64,000 nucleotides of DNA from Pontibacter sp. HSC-14F20 (GCF_019599265.1 NZ_JAHZTC010000003.1:62001-126000); one strand, 5' to 3'; shown: positions 46,096 to 56,855, counted from the stretch's first letter. Notes: generated by a model not told the origin, from the sequence alone. Made by a program: numbers and translations.

Positions 46096-47479
46096 TTTTC
46101 TCGCCCTTCACCATGTTCCAAACTGTCAGGAATATGATTTTCATGTCCATCATAAAGCTCCAGTTTTCCATGTATTTCACATCGTACTCCACACGTTTCT
46201 CCATCAGATGCACTTCTTTGGTTTCGCCGCGGTAGCCGCTCACCTGTGCATAACCTGTGATGCCCGGTGTTACGAAGTGGCGCATCTTGTATTTGTTGAT
46301 CACTTTAGAGTAATGATCCAGTTGCGAAACCAGGTTCGGACGCGGCCCTACTACGGACATATCACCTAGCAGCACGTTGAAAAACTGTGGCAATTCGTCT
46401 AGGTTAGACTTACGCAGGAAGGCACCTACTCTTGTAATACGCGGGTCATTCTTTGTGGCTTGTAACTCAGTGCTGTTATTCACACGCATGGTTCTGAACT
46501 TGTAGCACACAAACAGTCTGTTCTTTTTACCAGGACGCAACTGCTTGAAGAAGATCGGGCCGGGTGAGCTGATTTTGATGGCCAGCGCGATAATCGGCAT
46601 TACGATCGGGAACAGGAGCAGGATAACGGCAGACGAGAAGGCGATGTCAAACACACGCTTCGCCACACGGTTGGTCACTTGCTCCAGCGGCTCCTTGCGC
46701 ACACTGATCATCGGGATATTCTGGTAGAAGTACATGTTCACTTCGCGCTGCACAATGGCGCTGAAATCAGGCACAATGCGGAAGTAGATGAAGTTCTCAT
46801 CAGCAAACTCGGTCAGTTCGTCGATGTGTTCCTTATCGTTTACCGGCAAGGTGTAGTATACCTCGTCAATGTTGTTCTGAAGGCAGAAATCCTGCAGGTC
46901 AGCCACATTACCTTTTACCATGCTGCTGTGCTTGCTCAGTTCGTCGGCTTTGTCTGTGAAGAAGCCCATGAACTTACGGCCCGGCGCTTCGTCACTGCTG
47001 AAAGTCTGGTGCAAGTTGATGGCGGCTGGTCCCATACCTACGATCACGTAGCGGCTGTAAGCCATATCGGACTTCGAGAAGTAGCGCTGTGCCAGAAAAA
47101 GAACCACACGGCTAACACCGATCAGCAAGGCTGTAAACAGATAGGTATACAGCAGCAACAGGCGGGACAGATGCTCCAGGTTGAAGATTACAATACAACT
47201 GGTTAGTATCACAGCGTGTATCGCAAACGCATTCAGCAGGTTACCTGTCCTTCTGCCTACCGGCAGGAATGCGTCAACTCTGAAAACAAAGTTCTTGAAA
47301 CCTGACACGATCCACCACACGAGCGCAAACAGTACAAAAAAGATACTGTACTGGTGTGTAAGCTCAAGATCGCCGTATCTGAAGAGGTTTGAAAGCTTAA
47401 ATGCGAAAGCTATTAATATGATGTCTAGTATTAATAAGAGTATTCTATTAAAACTATTATAGTGTCTGTATTTGTGCAT
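46085..47479 (-). CDS. Undecaprenyl-phosphate glycosylphosphotransferase (WcaJ/WbaP type)
   Basis: A 464-residue membrane enzyme that starts repeat-unit synthesis by moving sugar 1-phosphate from a nucleotide sugar to undecaprenyl phosphate. Four N-terminal transmembrane segments (about 10-125), a CoA-binding-like Rossmann domain (about 135-255), one more membrane segment (about 275-300) and the catalytic domain follow, with [54 protein letters not shown] and [15 protein letters not shown]. This is the only initiating enzyme in the locus. Confidence 0.95.
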   Translation of the reverse strand: MHKYRHYNSFNRILLLILDIILIAFAFKLSNLFRYGDLELTHQYSIFFVLFALVWWIVSGFKNFVFRVDAFLPVGRRTGNLLNAFAIHAVILTSCIVIFNLEHLSRLLLLYTYLFTALLIGVSRVVLFLAQRYFSKSDMAYSRYVIVGMGPAAINLHQTFSSDEAPGRKFMGFFTDKADELSKHSSMVKGNVADLQDFCLQNNIDEVYYTLPVNDKEHIDELTEFADENFIYFRIVPDFSAIVQREVNMYFYQNIPMISVRKEPLEQVTNRVAKRVFDIAFSSAVILLLFPIVMPIIALAIKISSPGPIFFKQLRPGKKNRLFVCYKFRTMRVNNSTELQATKNDPRITRVGAFLRKSNLDELPQFFNVLLGDMSVVGPRPNLVSQLDHYSKVINKYKMRHFVTPGITGYAQVSGYRGETKEVHLMEKRVEYDVKYMENWSFMMDMKIIFLTVWNMVKGEKNAY

Positions 47480-48471
47480 AACCTGTAATTGTACTTATTG
47501 AATCATAATTCCCTTTTTCACTTAATTGACTTTCCTACTCCACTCGTCTTCAATCACTTTGCCAATTCCCACGTTGCCCGGGGATCCATGACAACTCTAC
47601 TGTCTGTAACCACCTTTAGCTTTTTAATCTTATCCTGATTTGAGTTACTCACTTGCTAGGTCAAATCCGGCATTTAAATTACCAACCAGAATTTAGACTG
47701 AAATACGACTGCATTTATATTAAGGTTTATTAATTTATCGCTAAATCATGAATAAAATCTGAAGTGACAATATTAACATATTCATATTTTTAAATAGAGA
47801 TACGTTAAAATTATATCTTTAATCTTTATTATATAACTTTTTAAATAAAAGATACCTTCCAAGCTCATTGTTTCTCCGAGGGATTCACTTATCAGATGGA
47901 GTTTTTCATTAAAAATAAATCTTAGCCTAGTCTCAAACTGATAATAGAAATTCATTTCAGACCTGAAGCTCTTAAAGTGGACTATAATGAATAGAAAACC
48001 TGTCAAATTTGTTTATAAATCCCCACCAAAACATGGTTTAATATCATATAAAAATAATACAAATAAAGAACAACTTTCCTATTTACTACACGAGTTAAAG
48101 GCCATTAATTGAAAGAATAGCTGGTTTCTGAATAAATAGAAGGGAATAACATTTATCTAAAAACTATACCTGGAAGAAGTACCCGCATCCTGATTCATAA
48201 AAAATTTACAATTATTTGAACCAAGTATCTCCAAAAAACATTTTGCACAATACGGACAGACCATGAAAATGTTCAGTCAGAGGTGATAAAAGATTGAAAT
48301 CCCGAAATTCATTTTTCTGTGGACCTGACAACCTGTTGAAAGCCAAGGAAAGGTGTGGATATCATGCCGCTTTTTTTCTTAAATGAACTTCTGAAACTGA
48401 ATTGAATTTTCCGGCCATTGTCAATTACATAACAAAGCATCCATCTATAGCAAACTTATACTGAACCCCTT
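47480..48471. other. Long AT-rich gene-free region
   Basis: About 990 bases separating the polysaccharide locus from the adhesin. It is markedly AT-rich, especially 47690-48130. A 74-codon minus-strand frame (47782-48006) has composition driven by AT content (many Ile, Phe, Tyr, Lys) and no recognised motif. It must contain the promoters of the initiating-transferase gene and the adhesin gene, but I could not place them with confidence. Confidence 0.4.
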
Positions 48472-51400
48472 ATGCAACCGGTACAAAAGAGCCTCGCGCT
48501 TGTAGTGCTCACCCTGCTTCATGTGCTGTTTTTTGATGCAAAAACTGTAGCACAAAGTTGCACTCCTATTATAACTATAACGGGCTCATCTTCGCTTTGC
48601 GCTGAAGGGGAAACGACGCTCACTGCCACAGAAGCAGCGAGTTACAAATGGTCGAACGGCGCTACCACTCAGCATATTACCGTCACAACAGCAGACACTT
48701 ACACGGTCACTACTACTACAGAAGACGGCTGCACTGCAACCTCAGAGCCTGTCCGGATCAGCGATCGGCCTGACGCTACCATCAAAGACCCGCTATACGA
48801 CTTTACTTATTGTAGCTATACCGGCAGTGCCAACTCTTTTAAGCTAGAGGTAGAAAATGCTTCTACGACGGCTGCTACTAACACGGGCTATACCATCAGT
48901 TGGGGCGACGGCAAGTCCAGCACCCTCGGCACCGACTTCGATAAAACAAGCCATACCTATACTGCCGCAGGCCTCTACACCATTACCGTGACCGCCACTG
49001 ACGCCAGTGGCTGTGAGGGCACATTTACCGAGAAACTCTTTATTGGTAGCAACCCAGGCCTGGGTATCACCAGCGATGGCAATAACATCGACTGTGCCCC
49101 GGTATCTTACGGTTTCAGAATTACCGGTGTGGAAGGCAACTCACCACACACCGTCTATACCTTCCAGTTCGACGATGGCACGGCCCCTTATGTATTCAAG
49201 CATAATGAGTTGCCTGCCGACCGCATATTACGCCACGAGTTCCTGGAGTCATCCAAGGACAAACCCAATGGCTTTACGCTGAAAGGTACTGCCACCAACC
49301 AGTGTAACGTCTCAATTGCCACCTTCACCGGTATTCGTATTTCCAAAGGCCCTATTGCTGATTTTGCGATCGGTAATGTTTGCCTGGGTGAGCCTGTCCG
49401 TTTCCAGGACAAGACCAAAAACGGCTACGATGCCTCCTCCAGAACCGACCGTTACCGTGTGCAGTGGGAGATCTTCCCGGAGACCGGTTGGAAATTCTCT
49501 TCCGGCAACAGCACGACGCTCTCTCCAAATGTGGTGTTTAACGAATTGGGCGAGTACATGGTCCGCCTGACGGCCTACCCGCTTGACCCGAACTCGACCT
49601 GTTTACCGACCGTGATGGAGCAGATGATTGTGGTGAACGATGTGCCCAAAGCTGCTTTTGACCTGACACCGGACGGCGGCGTATGCGCTCCTTCTATTTT
49701 CAGAGCCCAAAACAATTCCTCCGGCGCAGATCTGAAGTATACCTGGACTGTTTCTGCCCAGGAAGGCTGGAGCTTTGCAGAAGGCACGGATGCTAACTCC
49801 GAGAATCCGGTGTTCAGCTTCAACAAGTCAGGCTCGTATACTGTATCCCTGCTGGCCAGCAGCTTCTGTTCTGCCGTAAGCAAGCAGGAAACAACTATTA
49901 TCGTTATCCACAAGCCGCTCGTCACTCTACCTGAGGCGCAAACTTACTGTGGACCACAAACCATAGCTTTTTCAGAAAACAATACCGCGCATACACCACT
50001 CTATGACGCTCAGTCCGGCACGATCAGCACCTACCGCTGGGAAGTAAATGGTCCAGCTGATGTGGTTTATGAAGAAGGAAGCTATACCGGTTCGGCCTAT
50101 CCGACCATACGATTCACGGAGCCTGGCACTTACGATGTGAAAGTGATTGCAACCAACGAATGCGGTGACTCAGAAGAAGTTACACAGCAAATCACTATCG
50201 ATGCTATACCTGAGCTTGAGCTGAGCGCTCCAAAAGAAGTAGTCTGTCTGAACAGCGGCATCATGCAGTTGCAGGCCTCGCACGAAGGCGGCACCTGGAG
50301 CGGTTCTGAGTATGTAACAGCTGATGGTCAGTTTAATCCGGCGGCTGTTGGCACCTATACCTTAACTTATACCTTTCGTGCTGGTGTGTGCGAGGTTTCC
50401 AAGACGATCACGATTACGGTAAATGATCTGCCAGTTGCCCCAACCGTGCAGCCGGTGGCGACACTTTGCCCAGGCAACACTGCCTTGTTACAGGTACTGC
50501 AGGTTGAAGGCAGCGTGCAGTGGTACGACCAACCAACCGGCGGTCAGTTACTGCACGAAGGCAGCAGTTTCCAGACAGCCGCACTAGATCAAACAACAAC
50601 ATTTTACGCCCAAACCACAGTGGAAGGTGGCTGCTCGAGTGTGCGCACGCCACTCAAAGTAGAGGTATATCCGGCCACTCCTGCTCCTGTAGTTGCTCCT
50701 GTTACCCTCTGTGGGGCAGGTAGTAGTGCTACGTTGGTGGCAGAAGGCAATGCCGGCGCCTACGAATGGTTTGCTGATGCGGCTGCTACTCAAGCTCTGG
50801 AGACAGGCAGAAGCTTCACGGCACACAACCTGCCGGAAGGCATCAGCACTTTTTATGTGCGTGGTGTGACGAACGGCTGCTACAGCCCGGTGGTAGCCGC
50901 AGTTGTTACTATTTTACCGGCCCTTGACCGTAATACACTGAACGAAGTAGCGGTGATCTGCGCAGGTCAATCACCCGCTCAGTTAACTGGTTCCGTTCCT
51001 AATGGCGGCAATGGCAGCTATACTTACCGCTGGGAAGCCAGTGTGACAGGCGCTGACGAGGGGTTTGAAGTATTAGCCGGCGCTACGGGCGCTACTTTCC
51101 AGCCGGGCATGCTCAACCGCACCACCTGGTTCAGAAGAACGGTCATGTCAGCAGGTTGCTCCCAGACCTCTGCCCCTATTGCTGTCACAGTTACGCCTGT
51201 TATCGATCAAAATACAATCACCGCCATTGCTCCTATTTGCGAAGGCGCAGAGGCCCCAACCCTGATGGGCAGCGAACCGACTGGCGGCACGGGCAACTAT
51301 ACCTATACCTGGGAGTACAGCACAACAGGCACCAGCGGGAGCTTTAGAGCAGCAACCGGCAGTAACCGGGAGCAGCACTTCAACCCGGGTGTGTTGAATG

Positions 51401-54400
51401 AATCCACCTGGTTCCGCCGCAAAGTGACTTCCGGCACTTGCCAGGAACACATCAGCGAAGCCGTAAAAGTGACGGTAGTGAAGCCGATCACGATGAACTT
51501 TGTATCGGTGCAGCAGAACACGATCTGCAGTGGCAGCACGCCATCTGTTATCATCGGCAGCATGCCCAAGGGTGGCACTGACCAGAAGACTTACCGCTGG
51601 GAGATGCGCACCGAGAACGGCAGCTTTGAACCAGCACTTGGCACCAACACAGGCCTGAATTATACCCCGCAGATCAACGACAAAACCATGTGGTATCGTC
51701 GTGTGGTGTCAGGCGGACCTTGCGGCGAAAATGTCAGCAGTGAAGTCCAGATACTGGTGCAGCCAGCTATTACAGGTAATACCATCCAGATCGCCGGACA
51801 GCCAGTTATCTGTGAAGGCACCGCTGCCGCGACCCTCACAGGTGCTCAGCCCACAGGCGGGAACGGTAGCTATACCTATCGCTGGCTTTATAGCACAACG
51901 GGACCAAACGCAACTTTCAATCCGGCTCCTGGCCAATTTACTGATCAAAACTACACCAGTCCTGCTGCCCTTATCCAAACCACCTGGTATATCCGTGAAG
52001 TGGTGTCAGGTGAGTGTATCAGCAACTCGGAGGTGATCGAAGTGACAGTTGTAGGCTTGCCAGCAGCACCGGAAGTAGCTCCTGTTACAGTATGCGAAGG
52101 CAGCTCGGCCACCCTGACCGTGAACAGTCAAACTACTAACACCTTCCGCTGGTACGCTAGCGAAACTGCGCAGGATCACCTATATGAAGGCTACAGCTTC
52201 CAGACAGAGGTACTGCACCAGACCACAACCTTCTTTGTAGAAGCAGTGAACGTGAATGGTTGCGGCAGCAGCGAGCGCCGCCCTGTAACCGTAACGGTCA
52301 ACAAGCGCATCGACAGCAACAGTCTGACAGCCCCTAGTGCCCCAATTTGCGCCGGCCAACGTCCGGATGTACTGACAGGTACGACACCTACTGGTGGCAA
52401 CGGCAGCTATACCTACCAATGGGAGCGTAGCGAGCAAGGTTCTGGTACTGGCTTCAGCCCAGTAGCGGGCGCCACTGCCGCTACTTATCAACCAGAGGCT
52501 TTGGAGACAACCACTTGGTTTAGGAGAGTGGTGCTGTCTGGTCCGTGTGAGGCGCACACCAGCCCTGCTGTGAAAGTAGAAGTGCTCCCAGCCATCAGCA
52601 ACAACACGATTGCAGTTGAGAAGAACACAATCTGCGCAGGCGATGTGCTGCCACAAATAAAAGGTGCAGCGCCAGGAGGCGGCAATGGCAGCTATACCTA
52701 TCTGTGGGAAAGCAGCCGCGATGGTCAGCACTTTACCGCCGCTGCAGGCACTAACAACCAACCTGACTACCAGGCCCCTGCCCCACTAACCGAGCGCATG
52801 TGGTACCGAAGAGTGGTGTACTCGGTTCCTTGCCAGCAATCGGTTAGCCCGGTTTTAGAGATCGTGGTGCAGCCGATAATTGCCAATAATTCTATCACCA
52901 CACAATCGCATGCGGTGTGTGCGGGTGATACGCCAGACGAGTTAAAAGCTACCCGACCAACTGGCGGCAATGAGCAGCCGCTATACCTGTGGGAAAGCCG
53001 CACTGAGGGCACTGAATTTGCTCCAGCAGCAGGCAATAATACCGGTATGAACTACCAGCCAAGCCAGTTGGCAGAAACCACCTGGTTCCGCCGCAAGGTA
53101 GTGGCCGGCGAGTGCTTCAATACTTCAGCGGAAGTGCGCATCCTGGTGAATGCCGTCATTGCCAACAATACGATTTCAGCAGATCAGGTGATTTGTACAG
53201 GCACTGCTCCGGCCAGACTCACAGGCTCACAGCCTACCGGAGGTACCGGCAGCTATACCTATTACTGGGAAGCGGCAGGCACTGACGGTGTGTTCCGCAA
53301 AGTAAACAAAAGCGTGACTTCTGATCTTACGGTTGGCATCCTGACCACGACGACCTCTTTCCGCCGCATAGTGGAGTCCGGTCCGTGCCAGCAGGTGTCG
53401 AATGTGGTCACTATTACGGTATCGCCTGTTATCAGCAATAATACCATCGGCATGAACCAGAGTATCTTCCGAGGCCAGACACCGGCTCCGCTTTCGGGCA
53501 CAAATCCAAACGGTGGCGCTGGAGCAGGCAGCTATACCTATCTGTGGGAGAGCAGCTATACCCAGCAGGGCGGCTACCAACCGGCAGCAGGTATAAACAA
53601 CGGCCGTCATTATACCCCGGAGGCACTGCACGAATCGACCTGGTTCCGTCGCCGTGTGTTCTCAGGAGGTTGTGAAACCACATCCGATCCGGTGCTGATC
53701 GAGGTCCACAAAGGCGTGACGAACAACAACATCTACAGCGATCAGGTGATCTGTGCGGGCAACAAACCAGCAATGCTTAATGGCTCAGTACCAGTGGGGG
53801 GCGACGGACAGTTCCTATACCTGTGGCTGGCCAGTACAAAGAGCGCCAAAACGGGCTTCATGACGGCTACCGGCCAGAGCACGGGCAAAGACTACAACCC
53901 GGCGACCCTCACGCAGTCTACCTGGTTCCGCCGTGTGGTGCTTTCCGGCCCTAAGCCAGACACCAGTTCTGCTGTGTTCATCAGCGTGCGACCGCCGATG
54001 GCCAACAACCGCATCAGCACCAGCCAAACCGTTTGCTTTAGCACGGCACCATCTGTGTTAGTTGGTACCCTGCCAACAGGTGGTAGCGGCAACTATACCT
54101 ATAGCTGGGAAAGCAGCACCAGCGGCCCGGACAATGGCTTTACGACAGCAGCTGGAAAAAACGATGGCAAAGATTTCCAGTCGGCCGGGCTTACCCAAAC
54201 CACCTGGTTCAGGAGGATCGTGACGTCGGAGTCGTGTGAGCGCCTGGTGAGTGAAGCAATAAAAGTTACTGTAACCCCGCTGCCAGACATGCCGGTAGCC
54301 AGTGGCCACACCATCTGCCACAGTACTAAAACCACATTAACAGCAACCGGTAAAGGAGGGCGACTGGAGTGGTATAGCCAGGCAACAGGCGGCAAACCTA

Positions 54401-55008
54401 TATTCGTCGGGAGCTCCTTTACAACGCCAATACTGACCAATACCACCACCTACTATGTACAGGAAGTAGCTTCGTCCTGCGCCAGTGAGCGTCGTGAGGT
54501 GACTGTAACAGTGCCGGCTCCAAGTGCCACCGCAGGTATAGACCAAACCCTGATGCTGGGCAGAAGTGTGCAATTACAGGCCAGTGGCGGTACAACCTAT
54601 AGTTGGTCTCCGGCTGAAGGCTTGAGCGACCCGAATATCGCCAATCCACACGCGAAGCCCGAGAAAACCACGACCTATACCGTGACCGTGACCAACGAAG
54701 CGGGCTGCGTGTCTACGGACGAGGTTACGATTAGGGTGCAGCAGCTGGTTTACGTGCCGAACACCTTCACGCCAAACCAAGACGGTGTGAACGATGTGTG
54801 GGAGATCCTCAACATTGAACAATACCCGAACTGTAAAGTGCAGGTGTTCAACCAGTGGGGCAATACGGTATTCAGCTCCGAAGGCTATAAATTGCCATGG
54901 GACGGACGCCAGAACGGCAAGGAACTGCCTATCGCCACTTACTATTACCTCATTCAGCTTGGCAACCAGGAAAAACCGCTTTCAGGAAGTGTGACAATTG
55001 TTAAATAA
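48472..55008 (+). CDS. Giant modular T9SS adhesin with gliding-motility-type C terminus
   Basis: A 2178-residue surface protein. A signal peptide (about 1-27, KTVAQS end) is followed by PKD/Ig-like domains to about residue 620 and Ig-like modules with PxxxxVTLC and WYxxxxG motifs. Eleven related modules of about 90-110 residues follow between about 816 and 1941. Each begins with NNTI..xxxxICxG, continues PTGGNGSYTYxWE and ends TTWFRRxVxSGxC. The last 90 residues (YVPNTFTPNQDGVNDVWEI, WGNTVFSS, PIATYYYLI) are the CHU_C/type B T9SS sorting domain. It is paired with the PorP/SprF gene 6 bases downstream, as in SprB-SprF-like systems. Predicted role is adhesion or gliding; the ligand is unknown. 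Confidence 0.9.
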   Translation: MQPVQKSLALVVLTLLHVLFFDAKTVAQSCTPIITITGSSSLCAEGETTLTATEAASYKWSNGATTQHITVTTADTYTVTTTTEDGCTATSEPVRISDRPDATIKDPLYDFTYCSYTGSANSFKLEVENASTTAATNTGYTISWGDGKSSTLGTDFDKTSHTYTAAGLYTITVTATDASGCEGTFTEKLFIGSNPGLGITSDGNNIDCAPVSYGFRITGVEGNSPHTVYTFQFDDGTAPYVFKHNELPADRILRHEFLESSKDKPNGFTLKGTATNQCNVSIATFTGIRISKGPIADFAIGNVCLGEPVRFQDKTKNGYDASSRTDRYRVQWEIFPETGWKFSSGNSTTLSPNVVFNELGEYMVRLTAYPLDPNSTCLPTVMEQMIVVNDVPKAAFDLTPDGGVCAPSIFRAQNNSSGADLKYTWTVSAQEGWSFAEGTDANSENPVFSFNKSGSYTVSLLASSFCSAVSKQETTIIVIHKPLVTLPEAQTYCGPQTIAFSENNTAHTPLYDAQSGTISTYRWEVNGPADVVYEEGSYTGSAYPTIRFTEPGTYDVKVIATNECGDSEEVTQQITIDAIPELELSAPKEVVCLNSGIMQLQASHEGGTWSGSEYVTADGQFNPAAVGTYTLTYTFRAGVCEVSKTITITVNDLPVAPTVQPVATLCPGNTALLQVLQVEGSVQWYDQPTGGQLLHEGSSFQTAALDQTTTFYAQTTVEGGCSSVRTPLKVEVYPATPAPVVAPVTLCGAGSSATLVAEGNAGAYEWFADAAATQALETGRSFTAHNLPEGISTFYVRGVTNGCYSPVVAAVVTILPALDRNTLNEVAVICAGQSPAQLTGSVPNGGNGSYTYRWEASVTGADEGFEVLAGATGATFQPGMLNRTTWFRRTVMSAGCSQTSAPIAVTVTPVIDQNTITAIAPICEGAEAPTLMGSEPTGGTGNYTYTWEYSTTGTSGSFRAATGSNREQHFNPGVLNESTWFRRKVTSGTCQEHISEAVKVTVVKPITMNFVSVQQNTICSGSTPSVIIGSMPKGGTDQKTYRWEMRTENGSFEPALGTNTGLNYTPQINDKTMWYRRVVSGGPCGENVSSEVQILVQPAITGNTIQIAGQPVICEGTAAATLTGAQPTGGNGSYTYRWLYSTTGPNATFNPAPGQFTDQNYTSPAALIQTTWYIREVVSGECISNSEVIEVTVVGLPAAPEVAPVTVCEGSSATLTVNSQTTNTFRWYASETAQDHLYEGYSFQTEVLHQTTTFFVEAVNVNGCGSSERRPVTVTVNKRIDSNSLTAPSAPICAGQRPDVLTGTTPTGGNGSYTYQWERSEQGSGTGFSPVAGATAATYQPEALETTTWFRRVVLSGPCEAHTSPAVKVEVLPAISNNTIAVEKNTICAGDVLPQIKGAAPGGGNGSYTYLWESSRDGQHFTAAAGTNNQPDYQAPAPLTERMWYRRVVYSVPCQQSVSPVLEIVVQPIIANNSITTQSHAVCAGDTPDELKATRPTGGNEQPLYLWESRTEGTEFAPAAGNNTGMNYQPSQLAETTWFRRKVVAGECFNTSAEVRILVNAVIANNTISADQVICTGTAPARLTGSQPTGGTGSYTYYWEAAGTDGVFRKVNKSVTSDLTVGILTTTTSFRRIVESGPCQQVSNVVTITVSPVISNNTIGMNQSIFRGQTPAPLSGTNPNGGAGAGSYTYLWESSYTQQGGYQPAAGINNGRHYTPEALHESTWFRRRVFSGGCETTSDPVLIEVHKGVTNNNIYSDQVICAGNKPAMLNGSVPVGGDGQFLYLWLASTKSAKTGFMTATGQSTGKDYNPATLTQSTWFRRVVLSGPKPDTSSAVFISVRPPMANNRISTSQTVCFSTAPSVLVGTLPTGGSGNYTYSWESSTSGPDNGFTTAAGKNDGKDFQSAGLTQTTWFRRIVTSESCERLVSEAIKVTVTPLPDMPVASGHTICHSTKTTLTATGKGGRLEWYSQATGGKPIFVGSSFTTPILTNTTTYYVQEVASSCASERREVTVTVPAPSATAGIDQTLMLGRSVQLQASGGTTYSWSPAEGLSDPNIANPHAKPEKTTTYTVTVTNEAGCVSTDEVTIRVQQLVYVPNTFTPNQDGVNDVWEILNIEQYPNCKVQVFNQWGNTVFSSEGYKLPWDGRQNGKELPIATYYYLIQLGNQEKPLSGSVTIVK

Positions 55009-55014
55009 CAATCT

Positions 55015-56031
55015 ATGAACAAACTTTTAGCTTTAGGATTTGTGCTTCTGCTGGCTACGCAGGCCATGGCGCAGCAAAAGCCGCAGTACTCGCAGTACAC
55101 GCTCAACAATTACCTGCTCAACCCGGCGATTGCAGGTATAGAGGACTATGCTGACGTGAAGATCGGTACCAGGCAGCAATGGTCAGGCTTGGAGGGAGCC
55201 CCGGTATCGTACTACGCCACATTTCATGCGCCGATCATGAAAGAAGTTTCCCCTATTACAGCGGCTCAGCGCAACAGTTCACCGGCAAAAGAGGCTACCA
55301 CCCAAAAACCAAAGTCCTACCGACGCATCAGGCCCCACCACGGTCTGGGCGCTATGGCTATGACAACTGCCACAGGCCCGCTCAAGCGCAGCAGTTTTAA
55401 TGTGAGTTATGCCTACCACCAGCCCCTTTCGCGCACTTTACGTGTAGCTGCGGGCGTGTCGCCAGGCCTGATCCAGTATAACCTCGATCCGTCGGCCGTG
55501 CGTGTCATCAACCCAAACGATAAAGCAATAAACGATGGCAGGATCAACGAGATGAAGTTTGACCTGAACATGGGGCTGTGGCTTTACTCTTATAACTATT
55601 ACATAGGTATAGCAGGGGCACAACTTGTGCCCAGCAAGCGCGAACACCTGACTACCGGTACCGCAACCGATAATAGTGGCCGACTACAGAAGCACTATTT
55701 CCTGACGGGTGGTTATCGTTTAGACGTGTCGCCTGGCCTGGCACTTATACCTTCGGTGATGGTGAAAATGGCGCAACCAAGCCCTGTGTCGATTGACGCT
55801 ACGCTCAAGGCACTGTACAGCGATCGCATCTGGGCGGCAGCCTCTTACCGTCATAATGAGTCTGTGGCTGTGATGGCAGGTATAAACATCAGTTACCTGA
55901 TGGACCTGAGCTATTCTTATGATGCCAGTGTTTCCCCTCTGGGGAGCACTAACTCTGGTAGCCACGAAGTGGTACTGGGCTTAAAACTGCGCAATACTGC
56001 TAAGATCATTTGTCCGCAGTGGGCTTGGTAA
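55015..56031 (+). CDS. PorP/SprF family T9SS outer membrane protein
   Basis: A 338-residue outer membrane beta-barrel protein with a signal peptide (MNKLLALGFVLLLATQAMAQ) and the PorP/SprF hallmark QYSQYTLNNYLLNPAIAG, then TRQQWSGLEGAPVSYYATFHAP and barrel strands to the C terminus. SprF-like proteins are needed for export or anchoring of a specific type B T9SS cargo. The six-base spacing from the adhesin gene shows that they are a cargo-partner pair. A Lys/Thr/Pro-rich insertion near 82-107 is unusual in the first barrel half. Confidence 0.92.
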   Translation: MNKLLALGFVLLLATQAMAQQKPQYSQYTLNNYLLNPAIAGIEDYADVKIGTRQQWSGLEGAPVSYYATFHAPIMKEVSPITAAQRNSSPAKEATTQKPKSYRRIRPHHGLGAMAMTTATGPLKRSSFNVSYAYHQPLSRTLRVAAGVSPGLIQYNLDPSAVRVINPNDKAINDGRINEMKFDLNMGLWLYSYNYYIGIAGAQLVPSKREHLTTGTATDNSGRLQKHYFLTGGYRLDVSPGLALIPSVMVKMAQPSPVSIDATLKALYSDRIWAAASYRHNESVAVMAGINISYLMDLSYSYDASVSPLGSTNSGSHEVVLGLKLRNTAKIICPQWAW

Positions 56032-56061
56032 ACGGCTTTTATACCACTTCATAAGTCTGAA

Positions 56062-56090
56062 AGAAATAGCGGCCGCAAGCCGCTATTTCT
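56062..56090 (+). terminator. Hairpin terminator after the adhesin pair
   Basis: AGAAATAGCGGC (56062-56073) pairs with GCCGCTATTTCT (56079-56090), a 12-bp stem with a 5-base loop. A T-rich stretch appears only about 10 bases later, so it may be a weak terminator or an mRNA 3' end stabiliser. Confidence 0.65.
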
Positions 56091-56165
56091 GTTAAAATAC
56101 TTTTTGTTTTTGCAAAACTTTTATAATTTATTGCAGTATCTTACTAGACAATAGAAATTACTAAG

Positions 56166-56558
56166 ATGTCTTTTAAACAGCTGACTGCATTTTTGTTGGG
56201 TCTGTGCTTTGTGGTGTTGGCAGCTTTACAATACCAGGGGCCCGATGCCGCTATCTGGATCGCTATATTCCTGGCTGCTGCTATCTTTAGCTTCACGACA
56301 GCTTTAGAGCGAATCAATCGTGTTATATTGTGGATGGCTTTTGTAGCCTATGCAGCGGCGGCCTATTATTTCTGGCCAGGCGAAGCTGCCTTGTCGCAAG
56401 GTATAGCAATCGTAAACGGTACACTCCGATTTTGGGCACTGGTTTTTGCATCTTTTGCCATGCTCCTTCTGGTTATCATCAGCAAACGAAGCACCAGCCT
56501 GCATCCGCCCCATGCGCCGGGCCATGTGACCGCCAAACTAAAAAAATGGGCAAACTGA
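56166..56558 (+). CDS. Small four-helix membrane protein (TMEM220-like)
   Basis: A 130-residue protein with four predicted transmembrane helices (about 5-22, 27-45, 50-70, 82-105) and a basic tail. The first helix end LAALQYQGPDAAIWIAIF resembles the LQYNDPDP motif of the TMEM220 family. No biochemical role is known to me for bacterial members. Its last codons and stop lie inside a terminator hairpin that serves the convergent copper genes. Confidence 0.6.
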   Translation: MSFKQLTAFLLGLCFVVLAALQYQGPDAAIWIAIFLAAAIFSFTTALERINRVILWMAFVAYAAAAYYFWPGEAALSQGIAIVNGTLRFWALVFASFAMLLLVIISKRSTSLHPPHAPGHVTAKLKKWAN

Positions 56559-56574
56559 TATTTCAGTCTGCCCA
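56540..56574 (-). terminator. Terminator of the copper genes, overlapping the opposite gene
   Basis: TGGGCAAACTGA (56547-56558) pairs with TCAGTCTGCCCA (56563-56574); the single mismatch becomes a G-U pair on the minus strand, where seven T follow (A run 56540-56546). It terminates the minus-strand unit and overlaps the stop codon of the TMEM220-like gene. Confidence 0.75.
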
Positions 56575-56609
56575 CTTCCTTTTCGAAAAACTTCAATCTG
56601 AGCAGTTAG

Positions 56610-56819
56610 CTATACCTGCTCTGCCTTGAAACCGGCTTTCTCCACTGTGCTTTTGATGGTTTGGGCATCCAAACTGTCGGTGTTCACTTCCAAAATTTTG
56701 TCCGGATTGTCAGTATCCACTTTCCAATCCTGCACCCCTTCCAGTTTATTTAAATGAGGTGTCACAGCTTTTATGCAGCTTCCGCAGTTAATGGTCGTTT
56801 TAAATTTATAGGTCTTCAT
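56610..56819 (-). CDS. Heavy-metal-associated (copper chaperone-like) protein
   Basis: A 69-residue HMA domain protein from the preferred start MKTYKFKTT (ATG at 56828 would add three residues). The metal-binding loop is INCGSCIKAV (CxxC), followed by the usual beta-alpha-beta-beta-alpha-beta pattern (GVQDWKVD, ILEVNT, AGFKAEQV). It probably delivers Cu(I) to the ATPase encoded 37 bases upstream on the same strand. CGSC is one of the common variants in Bacteroidota. Confidence 0.88.
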   Translation of the reverse strand: MKTYKFKTTINCGSCIKAVTPHLNKLEGVQDWKVDTDNPDKILEVNTDSLDAQTIKSTVEKAGFKAEQV

Positions 56820-56855
56820 ATTTAACATAATATATAAACTGATTAATAATAATTC

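Noticed and set aside
47782-48006. 74-codon minus-strand frame
   Set aside because: Very AT-rich DNA gives Ile/Phe/Tyr/Lys-rich frames by chance; no motif or context supports it.
50920-54295. Regularly spaced repeats considered as a CRISPR-like array
   Set aside because: They are diverged protein-coding modules of about 300 bases inside one reading frame, not short identical repeats with spacers.
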